DNA from: Myxococcales bacterium | GTDB lineage: Bacteria > Myxococcota_A > Polyangia > Polyangiales > Polyangiaceae | NCBI GenBank assembly: GCA_016706225.1 | Contig: JADJKB010000014.1 | Coordinates: 135,953 to 199,952 of the forward strand | Length of the DNA stretch: 64,000 bases | Reading direction: 5' to 3' | Shown here: one piece after another, positions 1-8,461 of the stretch | How positions within the stretch are numbered: the first letter of the stretch is position 1 | How the letters are laid out: every line of letters starts with the position of its first letter | Made by a program: the position numbers and the translations under genes | Notes under the pieces: generated by a model | Databases searched by the model: none | What the model was told of the DNA's origin: nothing | Seen by the model: only the letters and a program-made list of their open reading frames with translations

Positions 1-1862
1 CCGCCGGCGCCGGAGAGCTTGAGGTCGTTCACGACCACGTCCCGGGTGTCGAGATTGAGGGTGGAGATGCGGCCCCCGAGCGTGGCCCCATCCCGCTTCA
101 CCTGCAGGTCGAGGTTCTTGATGCTGGGTTTGCCCCTGGCGTCGAGCGTGGCGCTGGCCGTCACCTCGGGCCCGTAGTCGTCCCGCAAGTGCGCGGTCAG
201 CGCCGGGCGCCGCACCGGGCCCTTGGCCTCGACGTCGACGCGGGCGAAGCTCTGCCCGCTGGCCACGAGCTCCTTACCCACGACCTTGGCGCTGATGTTG
301 ATCTTGTCGAGGTCGGTGAGCGGGCCTCTGGCTCGACCCGTCAGGTGACCGTGCGCCAGCTGCACATCGCCCAGTGAGAACGCCGCGACGTCGCCGATCA
401 AGGTCGAGTCGAGCTGGTTCTTCTCGATGTGGGCCTTCACCACAGCCTCGACGCGCCCCTTTGCCGGGGTCAGCTGACGGACGCGCGGCGCGCGCTCGAT
501 CTGGAAGGAGCGCGCGCGCGCCTCCAGGTCCAGCGCGCCGCTCGGGTGCACCGTGAACGCCACCTTCAGCGGCATGCCGGTCTCGTGCAGAGTCGCCTTG
601 CCCTCGAAACCCTTCTCGTTCCAGGTCCCGTTCACGTCCATCGGCGGGACCAATTGTCCCGAGAACGTGCTGGCGCCGGTGGTGCCGTTCACGTCGACGA
701 CGATCTGGCCGAGGCGATCCCAGACCGCGACCGAGGTATCGACGTCGACCTTGGATTTTGGCGCCTGGGGCCAGATGGCGCGTATGTCGACGCCGCGACC
801 CTCCACATCGAGGTCGACGCGAAAGGCCGGCGCGAATCGGATCGGACCGCTGGCGGTGAGGCGGGTGTCTTCGATTTCGAAGCGGGCGTTCGTCTGCAGC
901 TCGGGCAGCGTGCCCGTGGCTTCGACGTGAGCCGAGACGGTCTGCGTGAGCGGCCAATCACTCAGCAGCGCCCGCACGTCCTCCGGCAAGGCACGCGGAA
1001 TGTCGACGGTCGCCGCCACCCGAGGCCCTTTCACGTACACCGAACCCGCGAGGGGCAAGTTGCCGAAGTAACCATTGAACGAGCTCCACACCGCACCTGG
1101 CGCGCGGATGTGAAGCTCCCCGGTGCCTGTGGCGTCGGTTCCCGCGAGCCCGCGCACCGTCATGCCGTAGCGATGCACATCGATGGCCGCGCCCTTCGGC
1201 GTGGCAAGCACCGAGCCGCGCACACCGCCGAGCCCCACTTCGAGGATCGGGAGTCCCGCGACGGTGCCGCGCGCGTAGACCTTCCCGAGCTCGATCTGGG
1301 GCAGCCACACCCGCAGCGGGCGTGACGCTGACTTCGGCGCGGTGGGGGTCTTGGGTGCCGATTCGATCGGCGTGAGCGCGCGCGCCAGAGTGGGGATGCC
1401 TTGTTCGTCCGGCACGACCTGCACGTCCGCCCGATCGGCGCGAATGTTCCGGATGATGAGCGTCACGCGCTCCTTCGCCGTCAGGACCTCGCGAACGATG
1501 GGGATGACGTCGGCGCGCACTCGCACGTCGTTCAATGTCAAAACGACGCTGCCCGCCTCGTCTTTGACGATGACGTCGCTCAGCGTCGCGCCGCGCAGGC
1601 CGAGGTCCTCGATTTGCCCTGTCTTGACCTCGCCGTAGAACACACCGCTCAGGGAGCGCGACAAGAGCGTCGAAGCCACGCGCCGAGATGCGGGCAGGTT
1701 GACGTGCAAGATGGCGCCCGCGCCCAGGCTCGTTGCAAACACCGCCAAGAGAGCCAGCAAGCCGAAGGAGCGGCCGAGGAAACCGAGCACCCGGACTCGA
1801 CGCCGCGGGACCGCCTCGACGGTATCCGGGACCGTGGGGGGAGGGGGCTCGGTCTTGTGCAT
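1..1862 (-). CDS. tamB: TamB-like translocation/assembly protein, partial (C-terminus off window)
   Basis: About 620 residues are visible, read from an ATG at 1862 leftwards; the 3' end lies outside the window. An N-terminal cytoplasmic stretch rich in Pro and Arg is followed by one membrane segment (residues about 30-50), then long periplasmic beta-rich sequence (repeating V/I/L alternation with 'LxLxxVxVxAD' style strands) typical of AsmA/TamB proteins. TamB proteins span the periplasm and work with an Omp85 protein in outer membrane protein or lipid delivery. The start codon overlaps the stop of the upstream Omp85 gene by one base (TGATG), which indicates translational coupling and supports the TamA-TamB pairing. 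Family assignment rests on topology and context rather than the diagnostic C-terminal domain, which is not in view. Confidence 0.72.
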   Translation of the reverse strand, partial: MHKTEPPPPTVPDTVEAVPRRRVRVLGFLGRSFGLLALLAVFATSLGAGAILHVNLPASRRVASTLLSRSLSGVFYGEVKTGQIEDLGLRGATLSDVIVKDEAGSVVLTLNDVRVRADVIPIVREVLTAKERVTLIIRNIRADRADVQVVPDEQGIPTLARALTPIESAPKTPTAPKSASRPLRVWLPQIELGKVYARGTVAGLPILEVGLGGVRGSVLATPKGAAIDVHRYGMTVRGLAGTDATGTGELHIRAPGAVWSSFNGYFGNLPLAGSVYVKGPRVAATVDIPRALPEDVRALLSDWPLTQTVSAHVEATGTLPELQTNARFEIEDTRLTASGPIRFAPAFRVDLDVEGRGVDIRAIWPQAPKSKVDVDTSVAVWDRLGQIVVDVNGTTGASTFSGQLVPPMDVNGTWNEKGFEGKATLHETGMPLKVAFTVHPSGALDLEARARSFQIERAPRVRQLTPAKGRVEAVVKAHIEKNQLDSTLIGDVAAFSLGDVQLAHGHLTGRARGPLTDLDKINISAKVVGKELVASGQSFARVDVEAKGPVRRPALTAHLRDDYGPEVTASATLDARGKPSIKNLDLQVKRDGATLGGRISTLNLDTRDVVVNDLKLSGAG

Positions 1863-3961
1863 CAGAAGGATTCACCCAGGGCGATGTGAATCGCGATGGG
1901 CAGCCCGAACAGCGTGCCCGGATTGCCCTCCCGGCGCTCGAGATCTTGCTCACCGATCTTCTGCAGCCAGGGTGTGCGGTATCCGGCATCCACCCGGAGT
2001 GGCCCCACGGGCGTGCGGTATCTGAGCCCGAAACCCGGCGAAACGTGCGGAACGTTGAAGCGGATTTCACCCACGGAGCGTGTGACGTCGCTGGCATCGA
2101 TGAAAGTCGAACCGAACAGCGGGCCGATGATGGGAAAGCGGACTTCCATGGACGCTTCCCAAAGCGTGAGGCCACCGAGGGGGCGAATGCAAGCTGCCGG
2201 CAGCTGGTCGATGGGCTTGCCGCAGTCTTCGCCCGTTGGAACCAGGAACCCGACCGGACCGTGAGGTCCGACCCCGCGGTACGGATATCCGCGGTTCGAG
2301 TTCGGTCCCCCGGAGTAGAACGCGCGGAACAAGAGTTTGTGCTGATCACGAATCACCGCCGGGTTCGTCGGGTCGAGCTGGGCTTGAGCGTTCGTGAGGG
2401 TCTCGCCGTAGTTGCTCGGAAACAAAAAACCCGTCGAGAGTCGGGTTGCCAACGTGACATGGCGCGACAACGGCAAGAAACCTCTGAGGTCGGGGCGCAG
2501 GCGCAGGTCGCTGACCGTGCCGCTGAACACGTAGCCTGCGACCTGGAACGAGTTCGACAGATAGAAGCCCTCGTGGGGCTCGATGCGGTCGTCTCTGAAG
2601 TCGAGGATGGCGTACAGCTCCGGGAACGACACCCGCACGGCCTGGAGCCCGTCGGGCACGTTGCCCTGATAGGTGAACGGGAAGTTCGCCTGCCAGTTGT
2701 ACGAGGGTGTCACGAACAGGTGGTGACCGAAGAAAGCGCGCTCGACGCCTGTGGTGGCCTTGACCTCGTGATAACCGATTACCCGCTCGCGCTCCGGGTC
2801 GGCACCGTCGGGCAGCGGATACAGGAGCGGGTAGATGCTGTAGTCGCTCGACACGAAGCCGGTGGTTCGACCTTCGACGAACGACGGCTGTCGGAGCTCC
2901 GCGTGCAGGCGGTTTTCCGGCAAAAGGCGCGTCGGTGAGTCGAAGCGGCCGATGCGGGTGGGGAAGTAGGTCACACCCGGACGAGCTTCGATGTTGAAGC
3001 GGCGCATGCCGCCGATGAAGTTGCGATGCTCCCAGCCGACCCGAAAATGGTTGGAGAGACGCAGCACGTCGAAGCGCGCGCCGCCGCCCATGCGCAGAGT
3101 CCTGAGCGACGACTCTTGCACGACGACATTGACGGGGACCACTCCGCCCGCGGACTTCGTCTTGTCCTGTCCGACCTCGACGCTGGCGAAGACACCCAAC
3201 GCTTGCAGCGCCTCCTGTGCGTCGAGCAGATCCTTGCGCGAGTAGCGCGCGCCCTCTTCGATGCCGAGGACTGCCCGGACCTTGTCCTCGGGGATGGACA
3301 CCAATCCGATGATGCGCACGCTTCCGTAACGAGCGACGGGTCCCTGGACCACCTCGAAGGCGACGTCCGCGAGGTGCGTGGCGAGATCGACCTTCGCCGC
3401 ATGTTTGACCTTCGCAAAAGCGTAGCCGGCATCCCCGAGCACTCCGGCGATGGCCTTGCCGTTCGCCTCGAATTCGTCTTCGTCGAACGGCTCGCCCGGG
3501 TCGAGGGTGATGGCGCGGAGCGCGCGCGCCGCGACCTCGTGGGGCAGCGTTGCGAGGCCGCTCAGGTCGGAGCGGCGCACGCGGACGAGCGGCCCCTCGT
3601 CCACCGCGATCTCGACCCGGACGTGCCGGGCGTCGACGCGCACGATGCGCGCCGCCCGGACCTTGGCTTCGTAGAAGCCCTTGCGGCGGTAGTACCGCTC
3701 GACGCGCTCCAGATCCCGGGCGAGCACCGTGTCGTCGAAGATTTCGTAGTCGTAGAGCAGCCCCTCGAACGACTTGGGGAACGGTGGCGGTCGTGTCGCG
3801 AGGCGCTCCTCCACCGCTGGAGCATCGAGGGCACTCGTCCCCACGATCTCGACGTCGGCGACCAGGTCGCGGCCGGGCGGGATGCCCTTCTTGATACAGC
3901 CGACCAGCGTCGTCGAAAGCGCGAGCAAACAAGCCAGCGCGCCTACGCGCCAGCGTGTCAT
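1862..3961 (-). CDS. tamA: TamA-like Omp85 outer membrane protein with POTRA domains and a lipobox
   Basis: 699 residues. The N-terminus has a signal peptide ending in LVGC, a lipoprotein lipobox, which is unusual for an Omp85 barrel. Three POTRA-like units follow (about residues 35-110, 110-190, 190-265; the last contains VRIIGLVSIPEDKVRAVLGI and a YSRKDLLDAQEALQALGVF segment). The remainder, from about residue 290, is a beta-barrel of the bacterial surface antigen (Omp85) type ending in the aromatic residue F expected of BAM-folded barrels. It lies between an upstream lipoprotein gene (26-bp gap) and tamB (1-nt overlap), so the three form one minus-strand unit. Calling it TamA rather than BamA rests mainly on the tamB neighbour and the three POTRAs. 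Confidence 0.82.
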   Translation of the reverse strand: MTRWRVGALACLLALSTTLVGCIKKGIPPGRDLVADVEIVGTSALDAPAVEERLATRPPPFPKSFEGLLYDYEIFDDTVLARDLERVERYYRRKGFYEAKVRAARIVRVDARHVRVEIAVDEGPLVRVRRSDLSGLATLPHEVAARALRAITLDPGEPFDEDEFEANGKAIAGVLGDAGYAFAKVKHAAKVDLATHLADVAFEVVQGPVARYGSVRIIGLVSIPEDKVRAVLGIEEGARYSRKDLLDAQEALQALGVFASVEVGQDKTKSAGGVVPVNVVVQESSLRTLRMGGGARFDVLRLSNHFRVGWEHRNFIGGMRRFNIEARPGVTYFPTRIGRFDSPTRLLPENRLHAELRQPSFVEGRTTGFVSSDYSIYPLLYPLPDGADPERERVIGYHEVKATTGVERAFFGHHLFVTPSYNWQANFPFTYQGNVPDGLQAVRVSFPELYAILDFRDDRIEPHEGFYLSNSFQVAGYVFSGTVSDLRLRPDLRGFLPLSRHVTLATRLSTGFLFPSNYGETLTNAQAQLDPTNPAVIRDQHKLLFRAFYSGGPNSNRGYPYRGVGPHGPVGFLVPTGEDCGKPIDQLPAACIRPLGGLTLWEASMEVRFPIIGPLFGSTFIDASDVTRSVGEIRFNVPHVSPGFGLRYRTPVGPLRVDAGYRTPWLQKIGEQDLERREGNPGTLFGLPIAIHIALGESF

Positions 3962-3987
3962 CTACTCACTCCACGTGGGAAGCCCCG

Positions 3988-4707
3988 TCACTTCTTCTTC
4001 GTGGGCTCTTTGGGCGGGTCCATGCCGGGCAGGAAGGCGAGCTCCGCCGGCTTCTCCAGGTACTTGATCTCTTCAAAGGTCAGGATGCCCATGATCGGGT
4101 CGGCTTCCGTGCCCGTCGTGGCTCGGGTGAAGGTCGTCGAGTAGTCGCCCTTCACGGTGACCTTCGCGCCCTTGTTCGGGATCGGGTTCGGGATCTTGAT
4201 GCCCCAGAAGGTGTCGCTCTTCTCGGCGTCTTCCTTCTTTTCGAACTCCTTCACGGCGTCGTAGAGCTGCGCGAAGTTCGAGGCCCAGCCCATCACCTTG
4301 ATGCACTCGCTCTCGGGCGCATCCTTCGTCTCACACAGCCAGAACGCTGGCACCGGCGCGTTGCAACCCTCGGGATCTGCCTTGCCACCTTTGTGTACCG
4401 CGCAGGCGGGCGCGTCGGGCAAGTTCGTCTTGCTGATGTAGCCGGTTACGCTGAGCTTCTTGCCGGCGACTTCCTTGTGGTGGGTGCGGCTACGCATGTA
4501 GTAGCTGACGCCCCACACGGTGTAGGCGTCGCCCGCCTTGACCGGCTTCCCCGGCACGTTCGGGACGGCGGGCAGGCTGGCTTTCCCTCCGCTCGACGCT
4601 CCGCGCGGCTGGTAAGCTTCTTCATCCTTGCTCGGGCCACAGCTCACCACTCCGGCGGAGAGCACTGCGAGGGCGAGCGAGGCGGAGATTCGGCGAGCGG
4701 TCAACAT
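3988..4707 (-). CDS. Unrecognised lipoprotein upstream of tamA
   Basis: 239 residues. The ATG at 4707 is preceded by a strong GGGAGG ribosome binding site a few bases upstream, which decides this start over longer in-frame extensions. Signal peptide with lipobox SAGVVSC (Cys at about residue 23). The mature part has paired cysteines (CAVH, GCN, LCET, ECIK) and reads like an OB-fold or NfeD-like periplasmic domain: 'KKLSVTGYISKTN' and 'GAKVTVKGDYSTTF' resemble strands of tRNA_anti-like OB domains. I do not recognise a named family. It probably shares a transcript with tamA and tamB and may be a periplasmic partner. Confidence 0.75.
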   Translation of the reverse strand: MLTARRISASLALAVLSAGVVSCGPSKDEEAYQPRGASSGGKASLPAVPNVPGKPVKAGDAYTVWGVSYYMRSRTHHKEVAGKKLSVTGYISKTNLPDAPACAVHKGGKADPEGCNAPVPAFWLCETKDAPESECIKVMGWASNFAQLYDAVKEFEKKEDAEKSDTFWGIKIPNPIPNKGAKVTVKGDYSTTFTRATTGTEADPIMGILTFEEIKYLEKPAELAFLPGMDPPKEPTKKK

Positions 4708-5025
4708 GGGGCCTCCCTGAACGGAATGATTTCGCATGGCTATCATGCGGCCGGGCGCCGCCACAAGGCCGCTGCGGGGGTCTGGGTCGAAGCGGGACCG
4801 CTTTTTGGCTGCCGAACCCCGCAAGCGGCCGGACTCGGCGGTTTTTTCCGCCTCTCCTTTGGGACGCGAGCCGCCCACTTCGCGTCTGGCCTCGAGCGTC
4901 GTGGGCCCCGCAGATGCTGGGCCTACGGGCCGAAATCCTGGCCCTCGAAGCGCCGGGCAGAGGCGGGGAGCGGCGGGGCGCGTGGGGCTACCGGTCGTGC
5001 GCCGGCCCGCTGCTAAGCTGCACTC
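4708..5025. other. Divergent intergenic region with a small hairpin
   Basis: 318 bp between the minus-strand lipoprotein operon and the plus-strand phosphatase gene. It contains GGCGG-TTTTTT-CCGCC (4837-4852), a short stem with a T6 loop. No long open frame with a convincing start is seen. It must hold the promoters of both divergent units; only the plus-strand one at 5014 is recognisable. Confidence 0.4.
5014..5019 (+). promoter_or_regulatory. Extended -10-like hexamer TAAGCT, probable leaderless promoter
   Basis: TAAGCT lies exactly 6 nt before the GTG start at 5026 and there is no Shine-Dalgarno sequence in between. With the usual 6-7 nt from -10 element to +1 the transcript would begin at the start codon. 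Confidence 0.5.
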
Positions 5026-5724
5026 GTGCCTCGATCGATCATCGTGGGGGACGTCCACGGTTGTCGCGACGAGCTTTCGGAGCTGCTCGCAAAGATGAGC
5101 TTCGGCAGCGGTGATGCCTTGTTCTCCGTTGGTGATCTGGTCGCGCGCGGCCCGGATGGAGCCGGGGTTCTGGAGCTCGTTGCCAGCGTCGGCGGACGCG
5201 CGGTGCAAGGCAACCACGAGCGCCGGCTGCTCGAGGCGCGAGCCGCGCGCGACGGCGGGGAGCCCGGTCGACGGCTGGGAGCGTCCCACACGCACCTGCT
5301 CGAGACGCTCGCCCCACATCACTGGCAGATGCTCGAGGCGCTGCCACTCTGGCTCGACTTGTCGGAGCACGAGCTCCGCATCGTTCACGCCGGCCTTGTC
5401 CCCGGCATGGCCATGGAGCTTCAGGACCCCTGGGTGCTCACGCACATTCGTACCCTCGACGCCGACGGAGCACCGAGCGACAAGCGCGGCGCGACGCTGT
5501 GGGGTGAACGATACCTCGAGGGGCCTCACGTCGTGTTTGGGCACAACGCCGTGGATGGACTTCAGCTGCACGCCCGAGCAACCGGCCTCGACACGGGCTG
5601 CGTCTATGGCAACCGCCTGACCGCGCTGGTGCTCGCTGCCGGCGCCCGCGTGCCGCCCGAGGGCGAACGCCCCGACGTGATGGTGTCGGTGCGCGCGCGG
5701 CGACAATACGTGGACCTGCGCTGA
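5026..5724 (+). CDS. Calcineurin-like metallophosphoesterase (ApaH/PrpA-type)
   Basis: 232 residues. The metallophosphatase signature blocks are present in order: GDVHGC (residues about 8-13), GDLVARGPDGAGV (GDLV-x-RG, about 41-53), GNHERRLL (GNHE, about 62-69), the HAG block (IVHAGLVPG) and GH (VVFGHNAVDG), and a C-terminal LDTGCVYGNRLTAL that matches bacterial serine/threonine phosphatases and symmetrical Ap4A hydrolases. Length and the LDTGCVYG motif fit the PrpA/ApaH group. Substrate (phosphoprotein or dinucleoside tetraphosphate) cannot be decided from sequence. The GTG start follows a TAAGCT hexamer by 6 nt. Stand-alone gene, no obvious operon partner. Confidence 0.88.
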   Translation: MPRSIIVGDVHGCRDELSELLAKMSFGSGDALFSVGDLVARGPDGAGVLELVASVGGRAVQGNHERRLLEARAARDGGEPGRRLGASHTHLLETLAPHHWQMLEALPLWLDLSEHELRIVHAGLVPGMAMELQDPWVLTHIRTLDADGAPSDKRGATLWGERYLEGPHVVFGHNAVDGLQLHARATGLDTGCVYGNRLTALVLAAGARVPPEGERPDVMVSVRARRQYVDLR

Positions 5725-5794
5725 AGGGGCGCGAACCGCTGCCAGCGCCGGGTCCGAGCGCGCTGGGCGCGCCCCGGAGTGAGCGTACTTGCGC

Positions 5795-5800
5795 TAAGCT
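5795..5800 (+). promoter_or_regulatory. -10-like hexamer TAAGCT, probable leaderless promoter
   Basis: Same hexamer as at 5014, here 8 nt before GTG 5809, again with no ribosome binding site. It supports the choice of GTG 5809 as start of the Cys-repeat lipoprotein. Confidence 0.42.
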
Positions 5801-5808
5801 GCGGGGTC

Positions 5809-7023
5809 GTGACGTGGCTGCGCCCCCGGGTCGGAGTGATCGCGCTCAGCGGTGGCGGGGCGCTGCTGCTCGGCAGCTGCCTCGGGATCGGCGCCTCCTC
5901 GTCCGAACCCGTCACCAAGAAGGACGCGGGAACGGGGGTCGACGCCGCGGGGCTCGCTGACGGCGCCTGGGCCTGCTCCCCCAAGTCTTGTCAGCAGCTC
6001 GGCGCCGACTGCGGTGACACGAGCGACGGCTGCGGAACCATCGTGGCTTGTGGCAGCTGCCCGAGCGGCGAGACGTGTGGCGCCGGTGGCCCCAATCATT
6101 GCGGAGTGGGCAGCTGCACACCGACCACGTGCGCAGCGACGGGGGCCGAGTGTGGTTTGATCGGCGACGGCTGCGGCAGCTCGCTCAGCTGCGGGAGCTG
6201 CTCGGCGCCGAAGACCTGCAGTGGCGCCGGCCAGGCCAACCACTGCGGTTGCACACCCACGACCTGCGCCGCCGAAGGCAAGGACTGCGGGACGCTGTCC
6301 GACGGCTGCGGCGGCACGCTCGATTGCGGGAGCTGTTCGGCGGGCAAGAAGTGCGGAGCGAACCAGCAGTCAAACGTGTGTGGTTGTGAACCCACGACAT
6401 GCGCCGCGGAAGCGAAGAACTGCGGAAGCATCCCGGATGGGTGCGGTGGGACACTCAGCTGCGGCAGCTGCGCGGCACCCAAGACCTGCGGCGGGCTCGG
6501 GGTGGCGAACGTGTGTGCGTGCAGCCCGGCCAACTGCCCGCCGATCTATGCGAACAGCTTCGAGGCACCGGCCGACTTCCCGACCGGTTGGGTGGTCTGG
6601 CAGAACTGCCCCACCGACACCACCTGGTCCGCGGTTCGCGACGTCTATCCGGCGCCGAACGGTGGCGGCTCGAACCTACGCTTCCACACGACCGGCTTCG
6701 TTTCGAGCTGCCAGTATCCGGGTCTCTACGCCCAGAGCCCCGCCATCGCGGCTCTTCCGGGGCGCACTTATCGTGTGCTCGGTACGAGTCGCAACGCGGC
6801 CAGCATCGGTGCGACCGGCGTGTTGTTCTTCGACTCCGCAGATCAGCAGGTCGGGGCAGGGCAGGTCGCGTGGTCGTCGGACGCCTGGCAGTACAACGAC
6901 GATCCCGTGTTGGTAGCCACCTCGCCGCCGAACACCAAGACCCTGCGCGTGAGGCTGGCTCTGCAGACTCCGTCGGAGTTCGCCGATTTCGATCTGCTCG
7001 AGGTGTACCTGGAGCCGCTGTGA
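5809..7023 (+). CDS. Cys-rich repeat lipoprotein with C-terminal beta-sandwich domain
   Basis: 404 residues from GTG 5809. Signal peptide ends in a lipobox (LLGSC). Then four tandem units of about 40 residues with the pattern C-x-P-x-x-C-(x)5-6-C-G-x-x-x-D-G-C-G-x-x-(x)-x-C-G-x-C-(x)5-C, ending near residue 240. This cysteine spacing is common in secreted proteins of Polyangia and probably forms disulfide knots. The last 165 residues (starting YANSFEAP) resemble a carbohydrate-binding or jelly-roll domain: 'NSFE.P.dFPtGW', 'GRTYRV', 'FADFDLLEVYLEPL'. No catalytic motif is seen. Likely a cell-surface adhesion or binding protein; function unknown. Confidence 0.78.
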   Translation: MTWLRPRVGVIALSGGGALLLGSCLGIGASSSEPVTKKDAGTGVDAAGLADGAWACSPKSCQQLGADCGDTSDGCGTIVACGSCPSGETCGAGGPNHCGVGSCTPTTCAATGAECGLIGDGCGSSLSCGSCSAPKTCSGAGQANHCGCTPTTCAAEGKDCGTLSDGCGGTLDCGSCSAGKKCGANQQSNVCGCEPTTCAAEAKNCGSIPDGCGGTLSCGSCAAPKTCGGLGVANVCACSPANCPPIYANSFEAPADFPTGWVVWQNCPTDTTWSAVRDVYPAPNGGGSNLRFHTTGFVSSCQYPGLYAQSPAIAALPGRTYRVLGTSRNAASIGATGVLFFDSADQQVGAGQVAWSSDAWQYNDDPVLVATSPPNTKTLRVRLALQTPSEFADFDLLEVYLEPL

Positions 7024-7075
7024 ACGCCCCGCCGATCGAGCCCATGGATCGGCATGCGGCGCCCTTGCGGCACGC

Positions 7076-8374
7076 TCACTTCAGCAGTGGCAGCGCACGC
7101 CGGAGACCGCGCAGTGCGTGGCATCCGTCCCCGATCAAATCGAGATAGGTCTGCTGGCGATCTTTCCGAATCGAGTCGAGCCGCTCGTAGACCCCGCCGC
7201 CGATCAGCTGACCGGCGGCATCGACCTCGTCCGCGGCCGCCATCCTCACGGTCTGGTCAATCTTCTTCCCGCCCTCGGTCTCCGGCAGGGTGAGGCCCAG
7301 GCTTCGGGCGAGGGTGAGCGTCTCGACCAGATGGCCAAAGAACTTCTGCTGCTGCAGCCGGATCAACAGCCCCTGTTCGGGATGGCGCGCGAGCAAGCTG
7401 GCGTAGGCCGGACGCTCCAGCTCGTAGCGATACAGCAACACACCGAGTTGCCTGCGCATGCGGCGTTTGTCGTCCTCGCTCCCGCGGACGGCGACCGCGC
7501 TCAGCAGCGCTTGCACCAGGTGCAGGCCGCCGCAGCTGTGGCCGTAGATGCCGGACTTCTCGCGTTTGGCGGCGTTGAGCGGGCTGCCTTCGTCGAAGGC
7601 TTTGTCCGGTGGGCCTGAGTATCCCTCGACGATCTTTTGATCCGCCTCCAGTCGCGCGAGACCCTGCTCGATCAGGGGCGACAGCAGGGCCGTCGCGGTC
7701 GTGTCCTTCGGCTCGCGCTCGACGCCCGACGCGAGCGCCGAGATTTGCCAGGCCACGTGGTGAAAGTCGGCGTCCGTCTTGGGGGGCTGGGCAAGAATTC
7801 GCAGATCCGCGACCAGGCGGCGCAGCGTGACCTTCTCCCCGGTCGACGTGGCGAAGCTCGCGTCGAACGGAACGCCGAGCTCGAGCAAGGTCTTCACGAG
7901 CAGGAAGCGATGCGGTTCCACCGGCTCGTCGGCCTTCGTCTCCGGGAACAGCCAGAGTTTCTCGCCGCCGATCTCCTTCGGCTCGGCGAAGCTGACGATC
8001 ACCGTCGTCGCCGACCGGCCGTCCGCCGCCGCGAATTCGGGGCCGAACGCCACGAGACCGTGAGCGAGCGCCCATGGGCTCTTGGGAGCTGCCGCGCCCT
8101 TTTGCACCGCGAGCGTCAGGCTGTTGATCGTGGCTTCGACCTCGGCCTTCGTGGCCGCCCGGGGTGGCGCGAGCTGTGGACCAATCGGCGGTCCGGGGAC
8201 ACTGCTCGCCGGCAGGCTTTCGGGTCGGCGCTTTGGGCCTTCCCGGGTGACGCCGAAATACACGCCGGCCGCAGCAGCAGCGACGAACAACACCAAAAAG
8301 CCCCGGGAGCGCTCCGACACGGCCGCCGGAGTATGGGGATTCTTTCGCGGTGCGTCAGCCCTTTTTCCAGTCAC
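7076..8374 (-). CDS. Unrecognised membrane-anchored protein
   Basis: 432 residues if GTG 8374 is used; a TTG six codons upstream is also possible and no strong ribosome binding site decides. A basic N-terminus is followed by one hydrophobic segment (GFLVLFVAAAAAGVYFGV, about residues 25-42), then a Pro-rich linker and a large helical domain. Visible features are a Gly-His-Ser-Cys-Gly-Gly stretch (IYGHSCGGLHLVQALLSAV) and several long amphipathic helices. Family not recognised. It converges with the preceding Cys-repeat gene (52-bp gap) and diverges from the Gly-rich lipoprotein gene. Confidence 0.7.
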   Translation of the reverse strand: MTGKRADAPRKNPHTPAAVSERSRGFLVLFVAAAAAGVYFGVTREGPKRRPESLPASSVPGPPIGPQLAPPRAATKAEVEATINSLTLAVQKGAAAPKSPWALAHGLVAFGPEFAAADGRSATTVIVSFAEPKEIGGEKLWLFPETKADEPVEPHRFLLVKTLLELGVPFDASFATSTGEKVTLRRLVADLRILAQPPKTDADFHHVAWQISALASGVEREPKDTTATALLSPLIEQGLARLEADQKIVEGYSGPPDKAFDEGSPLNAAKREKSGIYGHSCGGLHLVQALLSAVAVRGSEDDKRRMRRQLGVLLYRYELERPAYASLLARHPEQGLLIRLQQQKFFGHLVETLTLARSLGLTLPETEGGKKIDQTVRMAAADEVDAAGQLIGGGVYERLDSIRKDRQQTYLDLIGDGCHALRGLRRALPLLK

Positions 8375-8461
8375 ACCCGAAGCGCGGTGCAAGGCCCGAT
8401 GTGGGGGCGTGTCAGTGGAGAGGATGGCGCGCCTGGCGCTACCTCAACCCTTGGAGGCCTC

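Noticed and set aside
4837..4852. GGCGG-T6-CCGCC as a terminator
   Set aside because: The T-run is in the loop, not after the stem, and no gene ends just before it.
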